DNA of 64,000 nt from Kalmusia sp. IMI 367209 (lineage: Eukaryota; Ascomycota; Dothideomycetes; Pleosporales; Didymosphaeriaceae). Each line of letters begins with the position of its first letter. Position 1 is the stretch's first letter. The stretch lies in NCBI GenBank assembly GCA_027946365.1, contig JAPEUQ010000016.1:806001-870000 (forward strand), given 5' to 3'. Position numbers and translations under genes: made by a program. This document shows positions 46,490 to 58,177 of this stretch, piece after piece. The notes under the pieces are model-generated. The model searched no databases. It was not told the origin of the DNA and worked only from the letters and a program-made list of their open reading frames with translations.

Positions 46490-48003
46490 CTATTGCATAA
46501 TGACTGCTCCGTACCCATGTTGCTGTTCGGTATGTAACTCCAGCCTGCTCAGTTGTTGCTCGAGCTTTTTTCGGAGAATTCGATGAACGTCAATCTCCTC
46601 TTGCAGTTCGCAGTCTGAACCTAAACATGATGCATGCTGTAAAATTTGATCAAAACGTTCACCGTAGGAGCGGGACGCATCCCAGCAACTTCCTTTTCTC
46701 GTCCTCAATGACTGGGCTTCTTCAATATTCTCCTCGAGGACTTCGACGGCTGCTACTAGCAGTGGCCGATTTAAAAGTTCCATATGTTTTAGAAGTCCGA
46801 CAGTGAGGTCAAACCGATCATCTAATATCTCTCTAATGCTGAAGTGGAAAAGTTGTCGTTCTTTCTTGGCTGTAGCAAGATCCACCCCCATTCGGGGCGC
46901 AGAAATGGTATCAAAGCTAGCATGTAGAGCGTCCCAGAAAACCTCTTGTGTAGTTTTGTCGTAATCTGCCACGATCTTGCTCCCTGCAGTTTGACTTAAG
47001 AGACCGTAGACCTTGTCTCTGGCATCTGCGCATTGGAAAGCACCGAACATGTATAATGCCCTCGGTAAAGTGACCGAATTGGCATCATCGTTGACGATTT
47101 CGAGAAGTATTGTTGAAGCGCTAGGTAAATCCGTATGCATGTTTCCATCCGAGCTGGGCTCATGAAGAACGCCTAGAATCAGGATTATGACGAACGGGTT
47201 GATAAGGCTCAGTTCGTGGTTGTCCTGATTCGGCAGTGTACTAAATGCAATCCCACCGTATTCATAAATGTGAAGAAAATGCCAGGCATCCACCCAGGAT
47301 ACCATTTTTTGACCGCAGAGAAACATCGACCTAGTGTTTTTGACTTCTTGTATGATCCACAATCGACTCCAGTATGGTCGTGCAAATAGAGTCTTTATTG
47401 CCTGATAAATCCGCGGTGTGAATTTATATGAATGTCTAGGCCATTGGGTCACGTTAGGTACGTTTGAATCACTCAGTGTTTCTACTGGATATATCTTCCT
47501 TAGTATTGCCGGAAGGGTAGAGACAACATCCATAGCCAAGTCGGAGTCGTTCTTTGCGGCACCAAGCCAACCAATGACCAAGTTTGCATTATTATATATG
47601 TTGCGCATGAGTCCGACCTTGTGCGAGTTAACAGGATGTACATCTGTTTACACTTGCAAATCAGGCAATTTACCTGGTGATTTTTCTCTTCGGTATTTGT
47701 TTGATCAATACATATCTGGTCGATCCAAAATAGATATTGAGAAAATCGCATGCGTGCGACAACTAGAAAGTCCCACAGATTCTTGTGGATGAGATATTTG
47801 GACCCGTTTATTGAAATCTCGTTTGCAGCAGCATCGTGGCCCCACGTGTACGACAAGGCGTAGTATTCAATTGCATCGGCAATGCTGTACGTCCTGATAG
47901 TGCACTGCACGATCTGTTGCTCATTTTCGATTATCCGAAGAAGGCGAATCTGCTGGGAACCGAGGTCAAGCGGTTGGTGTTGGAAAATTTTTGACTGAGC
48001 CAT
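46490..48003 (-). CDS. HET-domain protein
   Basis: This is a heterokaryon-incompatibility-type protein; HET domains are TIR-like and trigger cell death after non-self recognition. Exons are 47674-48003 and 46490-47617 (56-bp intron), 485 residues. The N-terminal HET domain has EYYALSYTWGHD, then LWIDQICIDQTN as FWIDQICIDQTNTEEKNHQV, and GLMRNIYNNANLVIGWLG spanning the intron, followed by PYWSRLWIIQEVKNTRSMFL. The C-terminal half has CADARDKVYGLLSQ and then no known domain. The gene is intact. It lies 350 bp downstream of the kinase-ankyrin gene on the same strand, and close to a HeLo gene, which suggests an incompatibility or immunity locus. Confidence 0.93.
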
Positions 48004-48349
48004 TTAATCATGGGAAGTTGGTGCTGCTTTATATGGGCCGCTCTTGCTGTGCGCCAAATGAATGACGACTAGAGCACTGGAGTTGAAGTCTGCTGCCTGT
48101 TCATGGGTTGGATGTCGCGCTCAGCCTCTGGCGTCCTGTGCTTCTTGGCAGCCTCATGCAATTCCACCTTTGGTTGGCTGACTGGTATGACGACAAAACT
48201 GAGCAAAATCATATATCAGGCTACGATCTTCGCTAGCAATTCTCTCTAGTGGAAGATACCTCGTTCGACGGACGCTTATAAAGTCGAGATCTCTACATAG
48301 TAGTATTATGTAGGAGAACTATAGGCACTCGATAATCTAAGGCATAGAT
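48004..48349. other. intergenic
   Basis: Promoter of the HET gene and 3' flank of the kinase-ankyrin gene. Nothing else is seen. Confidence 0.4.
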
Positions 48350-51300
48350 TTAATCAGCATCTCGTAAAGATTCTACATAACCTCCGGTGACCAAAATGAC
48401 CTTTTTCAACGACTCGATAAGTGCCTCCCCCTTGTACGCACTCAAGTCTTCACCGCCCAGGGTTTTCTCTAATTCCTGATTCATCCCCACCATCACAGCC
48501 ACCGATATATCACCGTAATGATATCCTGGCTTCATACAAATACACCGGGACTCGACCTCGATCGTGCCGCAAATATCTGCTGGTAGCTTTTCACCGCCTT
48601 GTAGAAGCTTGAAATGAAATTCAACAAAATCGTCATCAAAAGCTGTCAATGGCCACTTGCCCATGTTTCTGTCGTCATTTCGCTGGCGGAGTTGTTCAAT
48701 ATAGCGCTGAATCTGTTGCCGATCCTCATCTGTGTCGAGCTGGAGTTGTTTCCAATTGTGCGGATCTTCGTACCACGCCAGAAGGCTTGAGGGATAAGTG
48801 ATGTACGTGTCCATGGGTAGGTCATCCCTCAACCCAGTTCTCGCATACTTGGTCAGGATTTTCAAGTCTCGCGAAACGCCGCTCTCCAGGAATTCCTCTG
48901 TTGCAGATGTGAGATCGCCGATGTCATCCCCACATTGATCGAGCATCATCTCCAAGGCTGCAGATTGTTGAAGTGTGTCAAGCGCTTTGATAGTAATATT
49001 CTTGATGATAGGGAGAATGTTCTTGACTCTCTCCCGATATGCCGCACGCTGCTCTGCAGTCGGGAGTTTCATGTCATTCTCTCGGATACCAAAACGCACT
49101 TCCGCATAAAAGAGCGGCTCTAGGATGCAATCAAGCTGTCTGGTGAATTCGAACAGCATCGGAAAAGAGCTCAGGCTTGGTGCCATATGTCTCGCAACAA
49201 TATCATGCAGACTCTTGTCTAAGCCATGATATTTCCTCTGCCAATGGGGCATCTTTGCCATGATTGTTCTTATCTCTTTGGACTCGGATAAAAACTTTGG
49301 TATCAAGCTGTCCAAATAGAAGCCCTCTTCCCATTGGCTTGCTTCCGCGATAATGGAAATAATTTCAAGGGAGGCACGAATGTCGTACTCGACGTCTTTG
49401 CGACGAAGTGGGGACTTCTTTGTCATGCAGTGATGAGCGGAGCCGATCGCAAGAGCCATAATGCTAGACGTCTCATCTTGCACAGTGAGATCGGCCCCAG
49501 CGGTAAGAAGTGCTTTGACACCCGGGAGATTGTGAGCGACAATTGCTCCTTGAAGAGCGCTCGTATATGGTGGAGTTGACTTTCGGGCATTAATGTGCTC
49601 TGGGGTTGGGAAGTGCTTGAGAAGTAGATGGAGAACTGCTATCTGCTGTGCCATTGGGGCGCTTACATTCGAGATTAATTGGATTGCAGTGGTCTCCCGT
49701 ACGTTAGATACTCGAAAGTTGGGTGCTTGATGCTCTGGGAGGCCAAGGAGAAATCTAAAGGTGTGAGCAAAGATTATGACCGAACTTGATTACAAAACTT
49801 ACTTTACACTGCATACCAAGTCGTCGCATTGTGTTGATATCACAGGTTCCAGAATGTAGCCCAATACTGTATAGTCATTCGCTGCAAAGGTGTTAACCGA
49901 GGCGCCACGTTCCAGAAGCAATTTAGCCATTCCAAAATTGCCTTTCATTACTGCCATCATTAGTGGTGTTATTCCCTCGTTAGTAGCAGTCTCAATCGGT
50001 ACACCGGCGTCTATGATCCGGTTGAGCACGTCAAGTTCATCAAGACGTTTATTTGCGCAGACATGTAAAAAATTAGAGCCCGAGTAGCTAAGTCTGTGTC
50101 CCGGTACAGGGTTCTTGTTGAGATTCAGCTCCGCTCCAGCATTAGCTAAAATGTGGAATGCTTCAAGATTATCGCGATCGAGGGATCCATCAATGGCAGC
50201 GAATAGCGGAAACTCCGGAGTCGGGTTGATGAACTTTTTGAATTTCTCCTGGCTTACTAGGTACTCGAGTGCTGCATTGTTGCGGAAGTGTACTACGCAA
50301 GCCTCGACTATATTGGTCTGCTGTCCAGCAAAATTGAACACCTCAGGCAATAGTCCGAACTTTGATAATACGGCAAGGGTCTGGCCACAAGCCATCTTCC
50401 AATTTGGTCCAAGCAAACAAAGCCGTTCTATGTATGCATCTGTTCTGAGCGCTGCAACAAATGCTTGTGACTTGACGATACGCGTCCATATACCAGTGAA
50501 CTCAGGTTCCCATTCGTTTTCAGAGTATTTGAGCGTAGTCCGCATTGCAGCAGAGAGATAAGAGCATAGCAAATCGAGAACTTTGGGAGAATGTAATTGG
50601 GCCGCAAGTTGAATAGCTACTGGAAAGCAGTGGCGCAGTGCAATTGCGAGGTCCTCATCCTTGAACATGTTGAGAGTCATGTCCATAAGCACTTTTACTG
50701 CTGGGATGCATCCCTTGCTAATAGCACGCAGTAATGGGCTCCGATCCACCACGCCCGAGTAAATAAATTGATCCTGGTCGTACTGAGAGCGAACTGCATC
50801 ATTCTCATGGAAGATATGCTGCAAGCTAGCCCCCGCTTCGTGAAGCTTGGCTGCTACGATTGGTATATCCTCATTCGAGAATGAGGAAAGCCAGTACAAT
50901 GCATTCTCTCCCATACGGCCGTTCGTTGTTATAGACGCATCGGCCTTTGCATCCAGAAGGCGATGTAAAATTTCGATTCTACCGTATTTGCATGCAAGTA
51001 ACAGTGCAGTTTCGGATCGTCCATTCATAGCGTTAAAATTTACTCGATTGTCGCGAATCAGGTAGTCTACCAGACCTGTGTAGTTGAATATAGCAGCCAT
51101 GTGCAGGAGGGTATTGTCGTGTTCGAGCATGCAATCAGCAAACTTAGTGTCAATTGTTGCAGCATACGATCCCGTGTCTTTTGAGCCAAAGGAGTCCTCA
51201 AACCGCCTGACACTGCTTTCAAGGGCGCCAGCATCAATGGCGCGAGTCCTGTTGTAACCATCCATATCATTAATATCGAGCAAAGGCAGGATATCCTTGG

Positions 51301-53061
51301 CAAATCCATCGTGAGTTGCACAAACTACAATAGTCCATTGGCTTGCAATATCGAGTTGTTCTTGGGTGATGGCAGTTCCAAGAGCGCGTTGCAGGGGCAG
51401 ATATAGAATCCACGATTTCCAGAACCTCCCGTTTTCAGATAGTCCAGCTTTGTACAAGAGATCTAAAGCGGCTTGAGGCTTCGAATAGTAACCACCGTAT
51501 CCATGAAGATAGAAGTTGAATAGTGACCATGTTATCGACTGCCTCAAAGGAGACAATAACACTGGATCCCTTTCTGTCCCGGCGCACAGGTCATCGAAAA
51601 TTACGGCTAAGAACTCTTCTGTGCGTTTTCTTAATGCCAAAGGGAGCGCAGATATCATCATGTACGGTATGGTGAACTTGATAGCATTAGCATATCGTCA
51701 AGCACAAAGCCAATGATAGAAAGACGAATTGCAATACAACTTGCTCTGAGATATGTCATACGCACGATGATATGCTTTTGAAAAGAGTGCCATATACAAT
51801 ACTAGAATGAGTGCTGATGACTTACAGGCTGCAGTGTATCGGCCGGGCCTCTTGCATAGGCTGATAGTGGCACAGCTTGTGTTTCCGTATCATGGGAACC
51901 CGCCATGATTCGGCTCGTAACATCATCCGCTTCAAGATCATCTTTCAGAAGGTATGTCAGAAGGTCTACAATTAACCCAATGTCTCGTGCGCGAGGATTA
52001 AAACCTAGGGCAGAGTTAAATATCGCATTCGTTGCTAATCGGACGTTATCCGACCACTTTGCAGCTAAGGCTTCTTCAACAGCCCAAGATATCATATTAG
52101 GAAGATTTTTCAGTTGGAGAAGTTGTTCGATCGAACTAAGTCGTTCTTCCTTCTCGGTTGCAAGATCAAAGACTTTGAAAGGCTCCATGAAAACCATCAA
52201 CCGGAAGAGTAACAACCCCAGCGAATAGACATCAGTGTAGACCAACTCGTCCGATGAAACAGGATCCCGGGCCTCAGGGGCGCACCATGGTCTGCTGATG
52301 CCAGGAAGTCGGACCATCGGTGGCGGCTCTTTGCCCTTATAAGTTTCAAGGAAGATAGCACATCCAAAGTCGCTCAGCTTTGCCGTATATCCTCCTTCAT
52401 CATTTTCAAAGACAAGTGTATTCTCGGCTTTTATATCGCCGTGCACAATACCAGCATTATGAAGGGCCTGTACCCCCAGACTAACATCCAGACAGAGGTG
52501 GCGCCGAGCCGCTTCGTCCAGCTTGACACCGCTCTGTTCAAACTCACTTAATGTTCCGTACTGCGCTTCATCAATATACAGCGCTGGGCAAATAGCCATG
52601 GGGTCGCTTGAGGCGATGCACCACCCAACAGCACGAAGTTTCACGATATTAGGGTGACCATTTATCATCTCGTTCCCGAGGGCGTGCATCTCTCTCATCA
52701 AAGCATTGACCGCCGCTTTATAAAATTCATTCTGCCCTTTTTTGTACGATTGTTGACAGACTTTGACAACCTGTGTTCCGATTTTTTGATTTGGGTTGAT
52801 GATATTTTGTCGTGTAGCCCGGAAATGCCGCTTCACATCAAAGCTCGCACCTGCCCCAAGGGTATGACATAGCTGCATAGACTCCAGACGGCTTTCAATC
52901 TCGACATTGAGCGAAATGGCGCTGGTAAGAAATGACAGAAAAGATTCTGCCACCTGGACATTTTGACTGGGACGTTCTGAGAGCACAAGTTTCTCAAGAT
53001 TTGGAATGTCGGTATCGGTCTCGTCTCGGAATCGAGTCTGAAGGACAGAAGTTTCGTCCAT
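48350..53061 (-). CDS. protein kinase - ankyrin repeat protein, in-frame TGA between modules
   Basis: Exons are 51826-53061, 49803-51745 and 48350-49754, about 1,527 codons. The N-terminal kinase has a glycine loop LGAGASFDV, the lysine in QVVKVCQQ, catalytic loop GIVHGDIKAENTLVF (HGD in place of HRD, the Asp kept), DFG in KLSDFGCAIF and APE in WCAPEARDP, so it looks active. After a linker, the second and third exons encode ankyrin repeats (DNTLLHMAAIFNYTGLVDYL, GRSETALLLACKYGRIEILH, GITPLMMAVMKGNFGMAKLL, LQGAIVAHNLPGVKALLTAG). The exon 2-3 join (intron 49755-49802) is clean. Exon 2 from 51745 is in phase with the ankyrin frame but contains TGA at 51698-51700. This could be a real nonsense (TGG to TGA), a readthrough site, or a mis-chosen acceptor (an AG at about 51683 would skip it). 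Confidence 0.82.
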
Positions 53062-53651
53062 AAGGAACCAAGCGTTTGATGCAGTCCTGAATTTTGTATC
53101 TCTGCTTGTATATATTATGTGTATATCCTAGGATAACTATCCAAGATGTCTCTCAAGGCTTTTGGATGGCGTGGTCAACGAGGATAGTCGCAGAATGAAC
53201 AAATAACTCGACCCGGATGCAGTCGCGAATTTTTTCGGTTCTGATCAGTCCATCGATCCTCGCTCAGGACGATGAGGGGCTGAGGTGCGGCTGAGCCTCG
53301 TATTCAGACCTAGGTAAGTGGGGCTGCTCCGTCATTTTCGCTAATTAGCGCAATCCAAAAGCAAAGATGCGATCAGGTCATTGAGGGAAGATCGAATGGC
53401 TGCAACAAGTGCGACGAATGCCGTTTTGCCCGGTGATAGCGTGCGGTGCGGTGCCCACGGGTGGATGTAGTGGCCGGCTGCGCCACCTTGTGGCGGGGCT
53501 ACCGCTAACGTACACGACCTAAGGTTACACTGTCTGCAGTCTCCAATGTCTACCTAGCGGCCGTTTAAAGCGGCGATTATATATTGGTGGATCATAGCCA
53601 GGAAGGTGCTAATTTCGAAGCTTCACTTGTTCCGTCGCCTTGTACTTCAGT
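53062..53651. promoter_or_regulatory. divergent promoter of kinase-ankyrin and HeLo-pseudokinase genes
   Basis: A 590-bp interval between two divergently transcribed genes. A TATA-like run (ATTATATATT) lies at about 53575-53585, some 70 bp upstream of the HeLo ATG, and another TA-rich run (GTATATATTATG) lies near 53107-53118, about 50 bp upstream of the kinase ATG. Shared regulation is inferred. Confidence 0.5.
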
Positions 53652-55355
53652 ATGGCAGAACTCACGCTGGGTACTATCGGCCTCGCTGGTCAAATCTTCG
53701 TATCCGTGGTGCACACTTATCGATTCGTGGCAACAGCACGAGGATTGGCCGTCGACGCACCGGTCGTTTTCTGGAAACTTCGGATCGAGCAATTACGTTT
53801 TCTGGAGTGGGGCCGGTTCTGGGGTGCGAATACCGGGGTGTTCGATGCTCACTTGGAAAATGAAGGAATTGCGGATGCCGCATGTGGTATATTGAAAGAG
53901 ATGGAGCGGCTCATGAATGACGTGAAATCGCTTACGGAGAAGTATGGCATGGAACGAGTAGGTGAAGAGATGGTAGGTACGGGCTTCGACCGGAGGAAAA
54001 ATGGCCCTAGTGTGATGAAGCAGTTCAAATATGCTCTCAAAGACAAACAAAAGCTGGAAAGCCTTATCAATGACCTGACTGCATTTAATGATGGGCTGTA
54101 CAATCTACTAAGAATGAGCGAGCGTCGATCCGTTGTTGTGCAGGCTCAATCCGCGGTTTTACGGGATGTCGAGACTGTACAAGAAATAGAAGCATTGCAG
54201 GATGCTTCTAGCTGGGATACTACGGCCAAACCTTCTTCCATATATAACGGCTTGTACCAGAGCGCGGCTTATAAGTTAGCAACACGGAAACAGCAAGAAG
54301 AAGATGCGATGCCGGCGGGCACGCTGGTTGCCCCAACACAGCATGATCTCTGGAAACGACCCATGACAAGCTTGACTTCATTCATCCGTCAATCTCCAGC
54401 GATAAGAGTGCTAGCAGAGTATACAGGAGACGAAAGCCGCCCGAATTGCACTGTCTTGGTGGAATGGAAACCGTTTGATCCAAACTCGCCTAACGCTCGA
54501 TCTATTCGAGCGCGCGTCGACAGTCTAGTTGGACTCCTAGGATCACCCAAGAAGCCTGCGGAAGTCCGAATCCCGAATTGCTTAGGCTTTGTAGAAGACG
54601 AAGCTCGGTCGAGATTCGGGTATCTCTTCGAACTGCCAGAGGGTTCCAACGTTATCGAGCCAGTCACTCTACATATGTCCCTATCTCGTGGACAGCATGG
54701 TATTTTGCCTACTCTAGGGGAACGTTTCGAGCTAGCGAGAAACCTCACATCGGCCGTGGTTCGTCTTCATGATTGTGGATGGGTGCACGGCAGTCTAAGC
54801 TCTGGGAACATAGTTTTTTTTCCTTCAGCAGACAACTCACGTGTCATATCTGTGGCTTCACCGTATATACTTGGATTCAATTACACACGTCCCACGGATA
54901 TCGCAGAACCTACGCTAGAATGGACCAGCAACGCAATCCCAAGCCCCGAAAACCTTCAAAGTCTATACCGCCACCCTCTTCTTACTGTGTCCAACCCATC
55001 TCATCCGAATTTCCAAGATTCGGTTTCAATGTCGACAAAGGAGACTCTGCGGTTATCTAGAAGACAGCGTTACGATATGTTCTCGGTTGGCCTCCTTCTG
55101 TTGGAGATTGGGTTATGGGAAAGCCTTGACACGATATGGAAACCCAAATACTCCAACACGCCCACCGGCTTCGTGGAGAAGCTGCAGAGAGTATACCTAC
55201 CAAGACTAGGTCACCGTATGGGAGCCACGTATATGTGGGTCACCGCATTATTATTGGGCGACTGGGAAGGTGAAAGAGGCATTACAACTACACTCGATGA
55301 TGTAGACACAAATTGGGCATACGTAGTGTCAGAGCTGATGAAATGTCAGGCTTAA
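53652..55355 (+). CDS. HeLo-domain protein with C-terminal pseudokinase
   Basis: A single exon of 567 residues from ATG 53652 (MAELTLGTIGLAGQIFVSVV). The first 220 residues are a HeLo / prion-inhibition-and-propagation domain: a hydrophobic N-terminal helix, then FWKLRIEQLRFLEWGRFWG, and a helical region to about KFKYALKDKQKLESLIND. HeLo domains (as in HET-S and relatives) form membrane-damaging helical bundles. The C-terminal part has a protein-kinase fold: EWK in a beta-strand (VLVEWKPF), the catalytic-loop position WVHGSLSSGNIVFF with the catalytic Asp replaced, and ILGFNY where DFG should be. This is a pseudokinase. It is divergent from an active-looking kinase-ankyrin gene, as expected for a sensor/effector pair. 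No lesion. Confidence 0.9.
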   Translation: MAELTLGTIGLAGQIFVSVVHTYRFVATARGLAVDAPVVFWKLRIEQLRFLEWGRFWGANTGVFDAHLENEGIADAACGILKEMERLMNDVKSLTEKYGMERVGEEMVGTGFDRRKNGPSVMKQFKYALKDKQKLESLINDLTAFNDGLYNLLRMSERRSVVVQAQSAVLRDVETVQEIEALQDASSWDTTAKPSSIYNGLYQSAAYKLATRKQQEEDAMPAGTLVAPTQHDLWKRPMTSLTSFIRQSPAIRVLAEYTGDESRPNCTVLVEWKPFDPNSPNARSIRARVDSLVGLLGSPKKPAEVRIPNCLGFVEDEARSRFGYLFELPEGSNVIEPVTLHMSLSRGQHGILPTLGERFELARNLTSAVVRLHDCGWVHGSLSSGNIVFFPSADNSRVISVASPYILGFNYTRPTDIAEPTLEWTSNAIPSPENLQSLYRHPLLTVSNPSHPNFQDSVSMSTKETLRLSRRQRYDMFSVGLLLLEIGLWESLDTIWKPKYSNTPTGFVEKLQRVYLPRLGHRMGATYMWVTALLLGDWEGERGITTTLDDVDTNWAYVVSELMKCQA

Positions 55356-55639
55356 GTTGACTTACTTAGCTTCGTAAAGCGGTAAGGTTGTTTATAGTAA
55401 TGTAGTTAAGGCTAATGTTAGTTCGGTGTTTTCGGAGGCTTCGACCTGCATTGATACTAGACGATGGTTTGCAGATATATTATATTTTAGAATACCATGA
55501 CATAAAATGCAACTTTCAACAACCTTTAGCTCTTGATGCTGTGACTTCACTCTTACAAGATCTCAGCGCACATTATTCTACTTCCATCTTGTTCTCGACC
55601 AAGACTTTGTCATCTCCAGTTCTACGTCAATCGACCCTA

Positions 55640-56525
55640 TCATTTGTAACTAGGCCCCTGGACATTGAGTGCATCGTTATCGCCTTCCACAACAGTACCG
55701 TGAGTCAGATGATCACTAGAAATACTCTCACCGAAATAGCTCGTCTTCTCGGGCGTCGCTAAAGCTAAGCGTAGCACATTGTCAGCTAGAACTAAGCCAT
55801 TCATCTGCTCTTTCGGCCTTTTCCACCCCTGATGAAACGGAAGCCTCTCCTCTTCTAGCAATTCATTAGCCTATTAGCCAGCAGTGATGCTAGAAACACT
55901 GACCGAACAAAGTCCGAACAAAATCCTTCCTAGTTCGGCCAAATTCATCGACCATAGTCTTCAAATACAGCACCGTCTCAGCATAGCTGGCAATGCGTTG
56001 CGGTTCCACGTACGTGAATTCCATATTGTGCTCTCGGGAGTGTTGAACCTGAGCAAATCGCGCTCTTGCTGCAGATTCTATATCAATGTATTTCTGTCCA
56101 TGGAAATGCGAGAACCAGCGCTTGAAAGTTTGGTAATCGAACTTTCCCACACCTTCTTCGCCAACGAAGGCAAAATCAACTCTTGTCAAGGACGCATCGT
56201 GCTCGATCGCATTGTGTTTATTGAGGTGATTAAGATTGAAATAGCCAAGTGAAGGGTCAGGCGCAGTATTGAGACCTCCCGTAGCCGTGATTGTACTTAA
56301 TTCGGGGCTGATATTGAGAGTGTCGTTCAAGGCCTTAACAAGTAGGGGTACAGTGAGATTTTTGCCGTCGTGTGGGATGATGTGATGATTTGCTAGACTG
56401 TTGAGCGCGGGACAAGGACCTCTGACATCGCCTGATCCTGGTGGTGCCCAATGATCATCATGTTTACTGTAGGCCTGTGCAAGGCTACTGAGGGGTAGGA
56501 TTGCATATGATGCATACAATAACAT
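55640..56525 (-). CDS. chloroperoxidase-family haem-thiolate peroxidase
   Basis: Exons are 55904-56525 and 55640-55854 (49-bp intron), 278 residues. The ATG at 56525 gives a signal peptide (MLLYASYAILPLSSLAQA). The haem-ligand motif is GPCPALNSLANHHIIPHDGK, with the proximal Cys in PCP, and the distal acid motif is IEHDASLTR. The C-terminal exon adds EERLPFHQGWKRP, the conserved closing motif, which would be lost if the intron were ignored (the first exon runs into a stop). It is a secreted fungal unspecific peroxygenase / chloroperoxidase relative, acting on aromatic or other organics; exact activity is not predictable. Confidence 0.92.
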
Positions 56526-57589
56526 GTTGAAATGATGCCTCAAAAAGGAAGCAAATATGTATGGTAAACCAAACGAGCTTAGAGCTCTTTGAAGTGAAGT
56601 TGATTTAAAGGGCCAAATTCAGCTGGCCAACGCTTTCTTTTGTACTGTAAAGTTGTGTCATGCTCACTTTCGCCTTGACAGGCTGGTGCAAAAGATAATC
56701 AAGATATCGCACGAGTCAAAGTTCACGACTTTCCTCGATAGAGTTTAAATTAGGCACATCTTTGAATCAATACGCTCGTTTTCAAAATGCGGAATATTAG
56801 TTGTAGATGCTGACTTTCTGGGCGTAAAAGTATTTTCGAGAGTGCTCACGCAAGCAGTTGAGTAGCCAATCATGGTTTATATAATTAGCCACGATTATTT
56901 CCCATGTCTCAGCTCTGGTCTCAGCACAACATTCAACAGCGTAAAAACTCGCACAATGGACTGGCACTAACCCACTTAGTCAGTTGTTGTACGGAGACCG
57001 AGTCTCCGTAGCCTTATAAGCCCTGGAGATAGACAAATGCACCTGACCCATCTCTGTTTGTCGTAGCAGATATGCTATTCATCCTTACTTTGATTGTGAA
57101 AGACGCAAGCTGAAAGCGGGGATCGCATCAGCGATGTCAAGCTGCCTAGTAGGCTGGCAACATATAATCTTCCACCATAAGCAATATACTGCAAAATTTA
57201 CAATACGGGAATGGCTAGGATCGATCGAGTTCTTGGCCAGCTGGAAATTACTTGAGTAATCCAGTGCAACAATACTAAGTCGTTACTACTATTTCCTCGC
57301 GCGTCGACACATTAATATAACATACTTTGTATACGGTGTATATGAATGATCAGCGAGCCTTTCCGCTCTGTATTGAATCTACGTATCAGGTACTCGTCAG
57401 CAAGTCAGCTGATTATCCTATTCAGGCAAGGTTCAGCCTTGCATGGCCGGCCAACGGCCCCACCATCACTCCGCTTACGCCTTGTACGGCGGCCTCAGCT
57501 TCTGTGATCCAAGCCATGTATCTTCGAGTCTATGATACCTATCTTCCCTTTGGCACCTGCTAAAATCACACTGCATTCATCCGCTCTGT
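56526..57589. other. intergenic, gene-poor
   Basis: About 1 kb without a supportable gene. It is moderately AT-rich. A small frame at 57327-57563 is not convincing. Confidence 0.4.
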
Positions 57590-58177
57590 ATGCGCCTCTT
57601 GTGGGTCGATAAAGATGGTGAGCTCAGCCTTGCCGAGTTCGTAGGAAATAGCACCCCACTTTATGCGATTCTTTCGCATACCTGGGGAGCTAACCATGAG
57701 GAAGTGACATTTCGAGATATTACAGAGCGTCAAACGGGATATAAGGACAAGCTTGGCTACAAAAAGCTAAAGTTCTGTGTCAAAGAAACTGCAAGGCATG
57801 GATTGAAATACTCATAGGGGTAAGCCTCGGACACCCCATGTCTGTGCGAAATGCTAATGACCGTTAGTACGTATATTTGCGGGCCTAGAGCTAGAATTAA
57901 CGGCTCGTGATCAAAGATCGCATTCAAGCATCACGACTTGTTCGATCTGGCTAACTTCTCTGTTCGTGCTTCAGTTGATACATGTTGCACTACACAGACT
58001 CACCACCGACGACAATGCCCTACGAAAAGGGTGGCATATGCCGCCGAAAACGGCGGCAGAATGTATATAACTTTTCAATACAAAAGTATTGATAATGTTT
58101 CCATACCCATGCAACCGGAATCAGGCACCCCGTATGTAGTGGCTGAGCAACCCCTGAGCCAACATGAGCCAGCGTAA
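57590..58177 (+). pseudogene. dead HET-domain gene fragment
   Basis: The frame starts MRLLWVDKDGELSLAEFVGN and continues PLYAILSHTWGANHEEVTF, KLGYKKLKFCVKETARHGLKY, the classic N terminus of a HET protein. At the position where the family has YFWVDTC, the codon is TAG (57815-57817), best explained by TGG to TAG. A following GTAAGC donor joins in phase to GTT GAT ACA TGT TGC (VDTCC) near 57974, after which the HET sequence is lost. Only the first 90 or so residues of the domain survive. It is a relic of the same kind of gene as at 46490-48003. Confidence 0.72.
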
